Below, one piece after another: positions 11,050 through 19,048 of a DNA stretch of 64,000 bases (the first letter of the stretch is position 1; the number at the start of each line of letters is the position of its first letter). This DNA is from Nocardia jinanensis. GTDB taxonomy: Bacteria > Actinomycetota > Actinomycetes > Mycobacteriales > Mycobacteriaceae. The notes under the pieces are model-generated. The model ran no database searches. It was not told the origin of the DNA and saw nothing but the letters and a program-made list of their open reading frames with translations. The position numbers and the translations under genes were made by a program. The stretch is taken from assembly GCF_014645735.1 (NCBI RefSeq), contig NZ_BMMH01000002.1, positions 496,001 to 560,000 of the forward strand, written 5' to 3'.

Positions 11050-11331
11050 GATGAATCCCCTTCTCCGGCTTGGTATCGACGAGCGCCCGGCGTAGGGTCC
11101 GACTGGAGCGACAGTGACCAACTGACGGTCGGACCACCAGCCCTCCGCCTTCCTGGCGTCGAACCGGCATCCCCAGCGGCAACTGGGGTGGCCCACACCG
11201 GGCGCTTTCCCAGTAGACGTGTGCCGCAACACGTTCGGAAGCGCTACCGTGGCGATTCCAGAGGGAATCTCACGCTCTTTCACCACGGTGCTTTCCATAT
11301 TCCATTCATCCGGTTAGGAAAGGTAACGATC

Positions 11332-12216
11332 GTGACCACTGGATCCACGCTGCCGAGAAGAGCTTTGGGCCGTCAGCTGCGAAAGCTTCGGGAGCGCAGC
11401 AGCATCACACAATCGGCGGCGTCGCGGATCGCGGAGACCAGCCCGCAGTCCTACGGGCGCCTGGAGGACGGCCGACAGACCAAGATCACCGACCTCGCAC
11501 TCAACGCCCTCGCGAACGCGTATGGGGCCACTGATTCCGAGCGCCGACTGCTCCTCGGGCTGGCTCAGGAGATCCGGGCTGCCGGCGCATCCGGGTCGGG
11601 GTGGTGGCGAGCCTACGATGATGCGATCGCCAAGGGGTTCGACCACTATCTCGCATTGGAAGAAGCTGCGAACTGGGTGACGTCCTGGCAGATCGCGGTA
11701 GTCCCCGGCCTTCTTCAGACTCGAGAATACCGCCGGGCGCTGACCTGGGCCACCGTTCCCGACAGCTCACCCGATGAGACAGAGCGCATTCTCGATGTGG
11801 TGATGCGACGGCAAACCCTCCTCCAACGCGACGGCTTCCGGTTCGAAGCGCTACTGACGGAGGCGGTTCTGGGCTATCGAGTCGGCGGACCGGCGGTCAT
11901 GGCCGAGCAGATCCGTCATCTCATCGAACTGTCCGAAGATCCCGACATAGAGATCCGGATCGTTCCATCGGGCCAGGATGTCCCGTTCGGACTCAATGCC
12001 GGCAGCTTCGTCCTGTTCAGCTTCCCGCCACTGCCCACGTCCAGATTGCAGGAACCGCCTGTCGCGTACATGGAAGGCCTATCCGGCGGCCTCTACGTCG
12101 AACGCGCCTCCGAGGTAGAGAAATATTCACAGGAGGCCCGTCGAATCCGCCATGTAGCGTTGTCCGCGTCGACATCCCGCGATTTGATGCTGCGGGTAGC
12201 GAAGGAGCGAAGATGA
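11332..12216 (+). CDS. XRE-family regulator with DUF5753 (Scr1-like) domain
   Basis: A 294-residue regulator. The N-terminal helix-turn-helix (about residues 11-66) contains LGRQLRKLRERSSITQSAAS and the variable-helix pattern SYGRLEDGR. The rest (about 85-285) is the DUF5753 domain common in Streptomyces and Nocardia, with WQIAVVPGLLQTREYRRAL and a conserved VPFG...GSFVLFSF region. The GTG at 11332 was chosen because AGGAAAGG lies 8 bases before it and because the helix-turn-helix then starts at the usual distance. Its stop overlaps the DUF397 gene (ATGA). WhiJ-like pairs of this type act as developmental repressors in Streptomyces; the target here is probably the divergent small-gene operon. 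Confidence 0.9.
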   Translation: MTTGSTLPRRALGRQLRKLRERSSITQSAASRIAETSPQSYGRLEDGRQTKITDLALNALANAYGATDSERRLLLGLAQEIRAAGASGSGWWRAYDDAIAKGFDHYLALEEAANWVTSWQIAVVPGLLQTREYRRALTWATVPDSSPDETERILDVVMRRQTLLQRDGFRFEALLTEAVLGYRVGGPAVMAEQIRHLIELSEDPDIEIRIVPSGQDVPFGLNAGSFVLFSFPPLPTSRLQEPPVAYMEGLSGGLYVERASEVEKYSQEARRIRHVALSASTSRDLMLRVAKERR

Positions 12217-12410
12217 TGGATCTGTCCGGCGCGAACTGGTTCAAGAGCACACGCAGCGGGGGTAAGCAGGACTGTGTAGAGGCCGCTCATCTCGATCGAG
12301 GTATGGTCGGCATCCGGGATAGCAAGAGCCCCGGCGGCCCCGCACTCGTCTTTGCCCCCGGGGAATGGGACGCCTTTTTGGGAGCCGCGAAATCCGGCAT
12401 ATTCGACTGA
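12213..12410 (+). CDS. DUF397 small protein
   Basis: A 65-residue DUF397 protein: GANWFKSTRSGG at the N terminus, DCVEAAH at about residues 20-26, VGIRDSKSPGGPALVF at 32-47 and EWDAFL at 51-56 are the standard blocks. Genes of this family almost always follow an XRE/DUF5753 regulator, as here, where it is coupled by a 4-base overlap. It probably binds or modulates that regulator. A strong terminator follows at once. Confidence 0.93.
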   Translation: MMDLSGANWFKSTRSGGKQDCVEAAHLDRGMVGIRDSKSPGGPALVFAPGEWDAFLGAAKSGIFD

Positions 12411-12423
12411 CCGGACACGTGAG

Positions 12424-12446
12424 AAAAGCCCCTCCTGGGGGCTTTT
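12424..12446 (+). terminator. Rho-independent terminator after DUF397
   Basis: AAAAGCCCC-N5-GGGGCTTTT: a perfect 9-bp stem ending in a T-run, 14 bases past the DUF397 stop. It is the clearest intrinsic terminator in the window. Confidence 0.93.
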
Positions 12447-12636
12447 ACGTTTCTGTGGCGAAGGACCCAATCCACCCCCGGACGCACCGGATCACCTTCA
12501 CCCCGACCTCGATGTTCGACGAAAACCCCTATCCCGCCGTCCCCCGATCGCTACTATCTGAACAAATTCCGGGATGTGTACCGAACCCTCCCGGATACCG
12601 GGTCGGGTGAAGCAGTTCGGGAAGCGTGAGGATGCA

Positions 12637-14214
12637 ATGGGGCGTCCCTTCGGAAAACTACGCCGGACCAGGGCGCTGGTCCTGGGGGCGGTGGGTGTGG
12701 TCGCCGCGGTCATGCTGCCGGGCAGCGCGTCGGCGGATCTGCAATCCGATATCCAGAACCAGGTACGGGAATTCCTCGATATCGGCCGGACCTCGGTGCC
12801 GCGCGCGGACTGCGGGCCCGGGTCGATGCCCGAACCCGGTTTCCAGGGTGACGTACCGGCGGCCGATCGCGACAGCGGGCGCAGTACGCAGGGCTACCGG
12901 TGCAATATGTCCCTGGTGGGCCAGTTCGCCGGGCGCGGCGCGGGAATCACCTCCACCAGTTTCGAGCACTGCGCCTATATGGGGACCTTCTTCCCCGGCA
13001 ACCTGCTGCACCAGAACGGTGGGGTGCAGGTGCTCGACGTCTCCGATCCGGCGCATCCGCGGCCCACGGCGACCCTGAACGAACCCGCCATGGTGGCCGG
13101 CACCTGGGAGAGCCTCAAGGTCAACCGGGAGCGGAAACTGCTGGTGGGCACGGGAGTTCCGCTGCTGGTGGGTGCCGGATATCTGTCGGTCTACGATATC
13201 TCGGACTGCGCGCATCCGCGGTTGCTCAATCCTGGCCCTGGAACGAATCTCGCTATGCCGCTGCCGATCACCACACACGAGGGCGGCTTCTCCCCCGACG
13301 GCCACACCTATTGGGCCTCGGGGATCACACCCGGATTCCTCAGCGCCGTCGACCTCACCGATCCGGCGCATCCGCGGGTCGTGTGGCAGGGGCTGACCGG
13401 TCTCACCGCGCACGGTTTCGGGGTGAGCCCGGACGGCAACCGTATGTACCTCTCGGCGCTCAGCGGTATCACCGTGCTCGATATCAGCGCGGTCCAGCGA
13501 CGCGATCCGAACCCGCAGGTCCAGCACCTCGGCCGGATGTTCTGGTCGGACGGCTGGGCCACTCAGCACAGCATCCCGGTCACCTACGACGGCAAGCCCT
13601 ACGTGTACACGGTGGACGAGGGCGGTTCCGGCGGAGTGAAGCTGATCGATATCTCCGCCGATGCCGACCCCCGGGTCGTGGCGAAGATCAAACTGGAGAT
13701 CAATCTGCCACAGCATCTGGACAGCAATATCGCCTCGTCCATGGGTGGATCCATCTTCGCCTACGAATCGCACTACTGCGCGGCCGACCGGCCGGTGGAC
13801 CCGACGGCCCTCGCCTGCGGCTGGATCTCCTCCGGCATCCGGGTGTTCGATATCCGCGACCCGCAGGCCATCCGGGAAATCGCCTACTTCAATCCACCCG
13901 CCCGGACAGGACGCAATCTCGAACTCGTCAACTCACCACACGCGCTGGCCTCACTGCTCGGGATCCCGGCTATGACCGCACCCAGCGCGGCGCGCGCGGT
14001 GCTCGAGGGGCAGTTCGATCCGTCCCAGGCACTCAGCTCACGGACCGGTGAGCTCGCTTTCGGCGACGTCTCCACCGACTGGTGCCTGTCCCCGCCGGAG
14101 TGGCGCGGCAACGCGCTGTACGTCACCTGTTCGGACAACGGTTTCATGGTGCTGCACGTCGACGAGTCGGTGTATTCACCACCCGCGGACCAGCAGTCGG
14201 TCGTGGGTTCGTGA
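12637..14214 (+). CDS. Secreted LVIVD-repeat beta-propeller protein
   Basis: A 525-residue exported protein. The first 33 residues are a signal peptide: a basic start (MGRPFGKLRRTR), a hydrophobic core (LVLGAVGVVAAVMLPG) and the cleavage site SASAD. The mature part has LVIVD-type repeats, recognisable as VLDVSDPAHPR, VYDISDCAHPR, VDLTDPAHPR, LIDISADADPR and VFDIRDPQAIR, spaced about 60 residues apart. This predicts a beta-propeller. Several cysteines may form disulfides outside the cell. The ATG at 12637 follows a GAGGA site. Homologues are common in mycolic-acid actinobacteria and have no proven function; surface binding is a reasonable guess. Confidence 0.8.
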   Translation: MGRPFGKLRRTRALVLGAVGVVAAVMLPGSASADLQSDIQNQVREFLDIGRTSVPRADCGPGSMPEPGFQGDVPAADRDSGRSTQGYRCNMSLVGQFAGRGAGITSTSFEHCAYMGTFFPGNLLHQNGGVQVLDVSDPAHPRPTATLNEPAMVAGTWESLKVNRERKLLVGTGVPLLVGAGYLSVYDISDCAHPRLLNPGPGTNLAMPLPITTHEGGFSPDGHTYWASGITPGFLSAVDLTDPAHPRVVWQGLTGLTAHGFGVSPDGNRMYLSALSGITVLDISAVQRRDPNPQVQHLGRMFWSDGWATQHSIPVTYDGKPYVYTVDEGGSGGVKLIDISADADPRVVAKIKLEINLPQHLDSNIASSMGGSIFAYESHYCAADRPVDPTALACGWISSGIRVFDIRDPQAIREIAYFNPPARTGRNLELVNSPHALASLLGIPAMTAPSAARAVLEGQFDPSQALSSRTGELAFGDVSTDWCLSPPEWRGNALYVTCSDNGFMVLHVDESVYSPPADQQSVVGS

Positions 14215-14251
14215 ACGCTGCTGCGCGCCGCGTGAACCGGGCGCCCGTTCG

Positions 14252-14818
14252 TCACCAGGAAACGACGAAGCGATACCACGAACCGTCGTACTGCCGGTAG
14301 GTCGTCTCGCTCGCCCGGAACTCCGGCGGCGGGCCGTCGGGCAGGTAGGCGAATCCGACCCGGTCGATCAAGCCGCCACCGGTGTAGAAGCGGCACTCCG
14401 CGCCGTCGCGGTCCACCCGCTCGATGGTGTACACGCCGATCCGGACGGAGTCGGAGCGCTCGGCGCATTCGGCCGCCGCCGCGGCCAGCGAACCCTTCGA
14501 CAGCTGCCAGCCCGACCATTCGGCAGCACCCGTGTACACCACGGCCACCGTCACCGCCACCAGGAGCGGAGCCACGGCGCTCAGCAGGTGGGCCCGGTAG
14601 CGGATCAGCCCGAACACGGCACAGATCGACCACGCCACGGCCAGCACCAGCAACACATTGATCGCGATCAGCGAATATCCGACCCAACTGTCGGAGCCCA
14701 CGAACCAGACCAGTGCCGCACAACAGAATTCGACCAACCCGGCCAGCACCACCGTGGTGATCAGCCACCATTTCGCGGTCGGCCGCCGCAGCGCACCAGA
14801 TTCACCCCCGTAGACCAT
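14252..14818 (-). CDS. Small integral membrane protein with exported C-terminal domain
   Basis: A 188-residue protein with three hydrophobic segments at about residues 17-40, 47-70 and 76-96. A C-terminal soluble part of about 90 residues follows and includes two cysteines that could pair. I do not recognise the family. It is read leftwards, 9 bases downstream of the HxlR regulator gene, so it may share that transcript. The convergent LVIVD gene ends 37 bases away. Confidence 0.65.
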   Translation of the reverse strand: MVYGGESGALRRPTAKWWLITTVVLAGLVEFCCAALVWFVGSDSWVGYSLIAINVLLVLAVAWSICAVFGLIRYRAHLLSAVAPLLVAVTVAVVYTGAAEWSGWQLSKGSLAAAAAECAERSDSVRIGVYTIERVDRDGAECRFYTGGGLIDRVGFAYLPDGPPPEFRASETTYRQYDGSWYRFVVSW

Positions 14819-14827
14819 GGAGCCACT

Positions 14828-15349
14828 CTAGGCCGAGGACCCACGCCCGCGCGGCAGCACGGCCCGCACGTCCGGGAGCACCTCCGACAGTCGCCGAGCC
14901 GCCGGACCCGCGTGGGTTTCGGCCTCCCGGGGTCCGTCCAGGTCGTGCCCGGCCCGGCAGCGGACGATCACCTCCACCGGCTCACCGCAATCTCGGTGTG
15001 TGACCGTGAGTGCCGGGCCCTCGGGGTCCGCGCGGTGCTCGTCGCCCCACCGCAGCAGGGCGATCAGAATCGGATACAGGTCGTGTCCTTTGGCGGTGAG
15101 CCGATACTCGCGGCGGGTCCGGCTACCCGTCTCGCGATAGGGCACCACCCCGAGAACTCCCGCGTCGACGAGTCTGCCCAGCCGGTTGGACAGCACCGAT
15201 TCCGAGATTCCGGAGTGCTGCCGCATCTGCTCGAACCGATGCACCCCGTTGAACAGTTCACGCAGGACGATCATCGTCCAGCGGTCCCCGACGATATCCA
15301 GGGTGCGTTGGACGGAGCAGTTGCCGGTGCTGTACTCGAGCCACTCCAT
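14828..15349 (-). CDS. HxlR-family transcriptional regulator
   Basis: A 173-residue winged-helix regulator. The N terminus carries CSVQRTLDIVGDRWTMIVLRELF (from residue 11), the HxlR signature, with recognition helix SESVLSNRLGRLVDAGVL at about 49-66 and the wing TRREYRLTAKG. A C-terminal extension (CGEPVEVIVRCRAGH) has two cysteines. It is divergent from a PaaI thioesterase, and the 95-base spacer holds a perfect 7-bp inverted repeat that is a likely operator. HxlR proteins often sense electrophiles or aromatic compounds, so the thioesterase may belong to a detoxification or aromatic degradation response. Confidence 0.88.
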   Translation of the reverse strand: MEWLEYSTGNCSVQRTLDIVGDRWTMIVLRELFNGVHRFEQMRQHSGISESVLSNRLGRLVDAGVLGVVPYRETGSRTRREYRLTAKGHDLYPILIALLRWGDEHRADPEGPALTVTHRDCGEPVEVIVRCRAGHDLDGPREAETHAGPAARRLSEVLPDVRAVLPRGRGSSA

Positions 15350-15362
15350 GAGGCAAGCCTAT

Positions 15363-15385
15363 CTGACTGCGGACTTGACAGTCAG
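15363..15385. promoter_or_regulatory. Inverted repeat, likely HxlR operator
   Basis: CTGACTG-N9-CAGTCAG, perfect 7-bp arms, with a nested GACT-TGAC-AGTC inside it. It lies 14 bases upstream of the HxlR start and about 60 upstream of the thioesterase start. A single extra half-site AAGTCAG occurs at about 15415. Confidence 0.55.
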
Positions 15386-15444
15386 AGCCCCGCCGTGGCT
15401 AGCTGGTAATTCGAAAGTCAGCTATCGATCAGCGGGAGCATCGC

Positions 15445-15870
15445 ATGCCGGATTCCTCGGAACAACTGCCCAGCGTGGACCTCGCCGATGCCGGAAGATT
15501 CGTCGCGGCAAGCGGTTTCGTGGTGGATCATGTCTCCGGGACGAGCGTCTCCGGATATGTCGAACTCGGCCCCGACCATCACACCCCGTGGGGCGTGGTG
15601 CACGGCGGGGTGTACGCGACGATCGTGGAGAGCGCGGCCAGTATCGGTGCCAGCGCGGCAGTGGCCGACCGGGGCGAGTTCGCGGTCGGGGTGCACAATG
15701 CGACCGATTTCCTGCGGCCGGCCACCGAGAGCCGCGCCTCGGTCACGGCCGAGCCGCTGCACCAGGGACGGACCCAGCAGCTGTGGCAGGTGATCATCGC
15801 CGACAGCGCCAGCGGTAAGGCACTGGCCCGCGGCCAGGTCCGGCTGCAGAATGTGCCACTACCGAACTGA
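15445..15870 (+). CDS. PaaI-family hotdog thioesterase, HxlR-linked
   Basis: A 141-residue hotdog thioesterase. Active-site region: HHTPWGVVHGG (about residues 40-50) with the classical HGG, then Glu58 in the following helix. Its C-terminal half is close to the thioesterase at 8-454 (QQLWQVII, ARGQVRLQN). It is divergent from the HxlR regulator and probably its target. The ATG is preceded by a GGGAG site. A stable hairpin lies 68 bases after the stop. The substrate is not identifiable, but paralogue pairs of this type usually act on aryl- or short acyl-CoA. Confidence 0.88.
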   Translation: MPDSSEQLPSVDLADAGRFVAASGFVVDHVSGTSVSGYVELGPDHHTPWGVVHGGVYATIVESAASIGASAAVADRGEFAVGVHNATDFLRPATESRASVTAEPLHQGRTQQLWQVIIADSASGKALARGQVRLQNVPLPN

Positions 15871-15937
15871 ACAGGCTTCCGTCCCCCGGCCCCGGACCAC
15901 CGGTGATCCGTCGCGCGAGCACCCGGTACGGACACAA

Positions 15938-15970
15938 CGGAGCCCGGACGCCGACAGCGTCCGGGCTCCG
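15938..15970. terminator. Bidirectional hairpin terminator
   Basis: CGGAGCCCGGACG and its exact complement form a 13-bp stem with a 7-base loop. It lies between the thioesterase and the leftward 33-residue open frame that ends at 15991, so it can serve both. Confidence 0.75.
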
Positions 15971-15990
15971 GTCGGCAGCTGCCTACTGGT

Positions 15991-16092
15991 TCACAGCGGG
16001 GGGAATCCCGCCGAACCGGTGGTAGCCCACTGGAAGAAATCCCCAACTCGCACCACGATCAGCGCGGCGATATCGAGCACGGTACTACCCAT
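15991..16092 (-). CDS. 33-residue amphipathic peptide gene candidate
   Basis: A leftward open frame starting with ATG at 16092. It is preceded by GAGGA at a 9-base spacing and followed 20 bases after its stop by the strong hairpin 15938-15970. The peptide starts MGSTVLDIAALIVVRVGDF and ends TTGSAGFPPL, giving one amphipathic or weakly membrane-active helix with no signal peptide. A good ribosome site plus a dedicated terminator on an otherwise empty 330-base stretch is better support than most short frames have. I do not recognise it. Mycolata porins such as PorA and PorH are small, leaderless and helical, but no sequence match is claimed. Confidence 0.5.
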   Translation of the reverse strand: MGSTVLDIAALIVVRVGDFFQWATTGSAGFPPL

Positions 16093-16204
16093 TCGAACCA
16101 ATCCTCACTTCGTCTTGCAGATACGGCCGCCCAGAATAGGCCGCCCAGCCGGGGGCGACAACCGGGGTCCGGCCCCGATGTCACCACTACGACATCCGCG
16201 CAGA

Positions 16205-17038
16205 CTAGCGGTCCACGGGCATCCGCGGCCATTCGCGCCCGCTGACGGCGAGGGTGGCGGGATCGGTCGTGAGGGTGGCGCCCTCGTCGGATCCGTAATC
16301 CTGTTTCGCGATGGCCGTGGAGCGTACTTCCAGCTCGGCCACCCCGACCAGCACGACCAGACCCACGACCACCAGCGCGACGGTGGTGAGCAGCGGTGTC
16401 AGCAGCTCCACCGGCGCGGCACCCTCCGGCACCGCGGTGTGGTCACCGTGGTGGGCGCTCATGGCGGCCATTCCGGTGTAGTGCATACCACACACCGCGA
16501 CACCCATGATCAGACCGGCGCCGATCGTGTTACCCCAGCCCTTCACGTGCAGCATGAACCACAGCGCGGCGGTCGCGGCGACCACCGCGATCAGGATGGA
16601 CAGCAGGACCAGCCCGGTGCTGTATTCCATATCCGCACCGGAATTCATCGCGGCCATGCCCAGATAGTGCATTCCCACGACCCCGATTCCGGTGATCGCT
16701 CCGCCGAGGGGCAGGGCCACCGCCTCCCGGTGACCGCGCACCACGATCGCCAGCCCGATGAGGACGACCACGATCGCGATACCAGCACTGAGCAGTGTCA
16801 TCGGCATGTCGTAGCGGATGGTCATATCGTCGATGGAGAAGCCGAGCATGGCAGTGAAGTGCATGACCCAGATCCCCGCGCCACCGAGCGCGATGGCCGC
16901 CGCGATCAGCCAGCCGCCGGCCTGTTCGGACGACCGCGCGCGGACCGCGCACCGAAGACCGAGCACCGACCCGATGAACGACATGAAATAGGCGAGGACA
17001 GGCGTCACCCACCCATTGCTGAAGTGCTCGAGCTGCAC
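16205..17038 (-). CDS. MHYT-domain integral membrane sensor
   Basis: A 277-residue protein with about seven membrane segments. It carries the three repeats that define the MHYT domain: MHFT (residues 59-62), MHYLG (123-127) and MHYTG (185-189). These Met/His residues are thought to bind copper and sense oxygen, CO or NO on the outer side of the membrane. Most MHYT proteins carry GGDEF/EAL or kinase output domains; here only a short cytosolic tail of about 50 residues follows, so output must go through a partner, or the protein has another role. It is a single gene, with HoxX-like 17194-18888 lying upstream on the same strand. Confidence 0.9.
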   Translation of the reverse strand: MQLEHFSNGWVTPVLAYFMSFIGSVLGLRCAVRARSSEQAGGWLIAAAIALGGAGIWVMHFTAMLGFSIDDMTIRYDMPMTLLSAGIAIVVVLIGLAIVVRGHREAVALPLGGAITGIGVVGMHYLGMAAMNSGADMEYSTGLVLLSILIAVVAATAALWFMLHVKGWGNTIGAGLIMGVAVCGMHYTGMAAMSAHHGDHTAVPEGAAPVELLTPLLTTVALVVVGLVVLVGVAELEVRSTAIAKQDYGSDEGATLTTDPATLAVSGREWPRMPVDR

Positions 17039-17193
17039 GTGTTACTCCGATGTACTAGTCGATTTCCGAACCGCGGCCGTATAGACAGTAGTTCGACACA
17101 CCCCGAGGTGGCCTGCAGAGTAAAAATTTCACCTCAGGTGGGTACGCATCCGCCACTTGATGTCACAACTGAGCTAAAGCCGGATTGTCCGGA

Positions 17194-18888
17194 TCAGCTC
17201 CGCAAATACGCCGGAGTGGCGGCCGGCGCCACGCTGTACACGAAATTTCGCCGCAGTTCGTGGTACGGCTCGCACTCTTCGAAGAAGTTCCGGCGCATCT
17301 GCGCCAATTCTTCGGCGCGATACTCCGCCAGCGGTTTGGCGGCCTCGTCGGCCTCGCGCTGCTGCTTCTTCGCGGTCAGCCGGTTCTCCAGCTCGGGCGA
17401 ATCTGCCAGCGTCTCCGCCTCCCGGCGTACCCATTCGGCGAACTCGGCGGCACCCCCCGGAGCCACTCGGTCCACCAGCCCGAGATCCGCGGCCGCTTTC
17501 GCGCCCACCGGCAGGGTCTCCCGGGTCAGCCGGGCGGCCTCGGCCGCGCCGACACGTCGCGGCAGCGAATAGGTCCAGTACTCCGAGCCGTACAGGCCCA
17601 TCAACCGGTAGTGGGGGTTGAGCACCGCCGATTCCCGGCACCACACCTCGTCGGCGGCCAGCGCCAGCATCACACCCCCCGCGGCCGCGTTACCGGGCAG
17701 CGTCGAGATCACCAACTTGTCCGTTGTGGTCAGGATCGCCTCGACCAGGTCGTTCATGGCGTTGATATTGCGCCAGGATTCCTGCGCCGGATCCTCGGCC
17801 GATTCGATGACGTGCAGATGGATGCCGTTGGAGAAGAAATCGCGCGCCGGGCCGAAGACCAGCGCCCGGATCGGCCGCGCGCAGGCCTCCCGATAGGCCG
17901 CGAGCAACCGCCGGCACTGTGCGGTGCTCATCGCGCCGCCGGCGTAGGCGAATTCGAGGTGGCCCACCGACCCGGCCTCGTGGTAGCGCACTTCCGACCA
18001 GGTATCGCGGACGGCTGCCTCGGCCGGGGATACGGGAACTTCGGGTGTACCGGCGGGCAGGTCGGCGCCCAGCGCGCCGGCCGCGGGCCGCTTGAATTCC
18101 GCTGGACCGCCCGGGATCCGGCGGCGCCGCATATGCGGCAACCACACCGCGCCGTCGACGGTGGCCCGGCAGATCGCACCGTCGCGAGTGGCGAGCACCT
18201 CGCCCGGGGTGCCGCGCAAACGGTCCTCGTTGTGGCCGCCGTGCACGAAATATTCACGACCGTAGAGTTCGTCGAGTACACCGGGCTGGGAATCGGCGGC
18301 GCGCAGTTTGCGCAGCACATCGGTGGTGCTCTCGGTCGCCCAGTCGATCCGGCGGTACTGCTGGGAATGGTAGGGCCGTAACCGGCCGCGCACGTCCGGG
18401 CGGCCGTAGTCCAGCGGCTCGGGCACGAAATCCCCCGCGCCGAAACGGTCGACGGCCAGCAACACCGCTGCCACCGCGGCGTCCGACATCTCGTTGCGGT
18501 AGAGCTCGCTCTTCCCGCACGCCGGAACCGGGAACGCCACCGAAGCCCAGATCGGACCGGCGTCCATCTCCTCGACCGCCTGCAGGACGGTGACGCCCCA
18601 TTCCGCGGCCCCTTCGCTGATGGCCCAGTCCAGCGACGAGGGTCCGCGATCACCCTTCGGTCCGGGGTGCACGATCAGGACTGTGTGCTCGGTCCAGACG
18701 TCCTCCGGGACAGCGGTGGTGAGCATCGGCGCCACGATGAGGTCGGGCCGGAAGGCGGATACCCGGGCCCGCAGCAGATCGTCGCCGAGCGCCAATTCGA
18801 CCGCGACCTCGTGCCCGCGATAACGCAGTTCGGTGTGCACACGCTGCGTGAGGCTGTTGAAAGCACTCGCCACCAGCAGGACTCGCAA
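17194..18888 (-). CDS. HoxX/HypX-like hydrogenase maturation protein
   Basis: A 564-residue two-domain protein. The N-terminal part (about residues 1-270) is formyltransferase-like, with a ribose/THF-type fold and the HPGPKGDRGPSSLDWAI block. The C-terminal part (about 270-530) is an enoyl-CoA hydratase/crotonase fold with ARDFFSNGIHL and GNAAAGGVMLALAADEV. This is the HoxX/HypX architecture, which makes CO from a formyl carrier for the [NiFe] centre of oxygen-tolerant hydrogenases. The TTG start at 18888 was chosen because GGAGG lies 7 bases before it and the protein then begins RVLLVASAFNSLTQRVH as in the family; the longer frame is not credible. No hydrogenase gene is present in the window. 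Confidence 0.85.
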   Translation of the reverse strand: MRVLLVASAFNSLTQRVHTELRYRGHEVAVELALGDDLLRARVSAFRPDLIVAPMLTTAVPEDVWTEHTVLIVHPGPKGDRGPSSLDWAISEGAAEWGVTVLQAVEEMDAGPIWASVAFPVPACGKSELYRNEMSDAAVAAVLLAVDRFGAGDFVPEPLDYGRPDVRGRLRPYHSQQYRRIDWATESTTDVLRKLRAADSQPGVLDELYGREYFVHGGHNEDRLRGTPGEVLATRDGAICRATVDGAVWLPHMRRRRIPGGPAEFKRPAAGALGADLPAGTPEVPVSPAEAAVRDTWSEVRYHEAGSVGHLEFAYAGGAMSTAQCRRLLAAYREACARPIRALVFGPARDFFSNGIHLHVIESAEDPAQESWRNINAMNDLVEAILTTTDKLVISTLPGNAAAGGVMLALAADEVWCRESAVLNPHYRLMGLYGSEYWTYSLPRRVGAAEAARLTRETLPVGAKAAADLGLVDRVAPGGAAEFAEWVRREAETLADSPELENRLTAKKQQREADEAAKPLAEYRAEELAQMRRNFFEECEPYHELRRNFVYSVAPAATPAYLRS

Positions 18889-19016
18889 GATTTTCCTCCA
18901 TAGAACAGGGCTGATCCGATCGGTCCCCGGATACGGACTCGACTCGACCAAGCTAGTCCTGCCCCGATCGGCCCGCAGCCCGAGCCCTCGCACCGACGGC
19001 GAACTGCTCTAACACA

Positions 19017-19041
19017 TCCGCGGAACCGCACCTACCGCGGA
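19017..19041 (-). terminator. Weak hairpin after the broken flavoprotein gene
   Basis: TCCGCGG-N11-CCGCGGA directly after the stop codon of the leftward flavoprotein gene. The 7-bp stem has a rather large loop, so it is only a candidate terminator; it could also be an operator for the HoxX-like gene. Confidence 0.35.
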
Positions 19042-19048
19042 CACCCTC

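Noticed and set aside
14048..15409. 453-codon rightward frame opposite the membrane protein and HxlR genes
   Set aside because: Overlaps two better-supported genes and the LVIVD gene end; no recognisable domain.
15851..17572. 573-codon rightward frame across the MHYT gene
   Set aside because: Antisense to a clear MHYT protein, low-complexity His/Asp/Arg composition.
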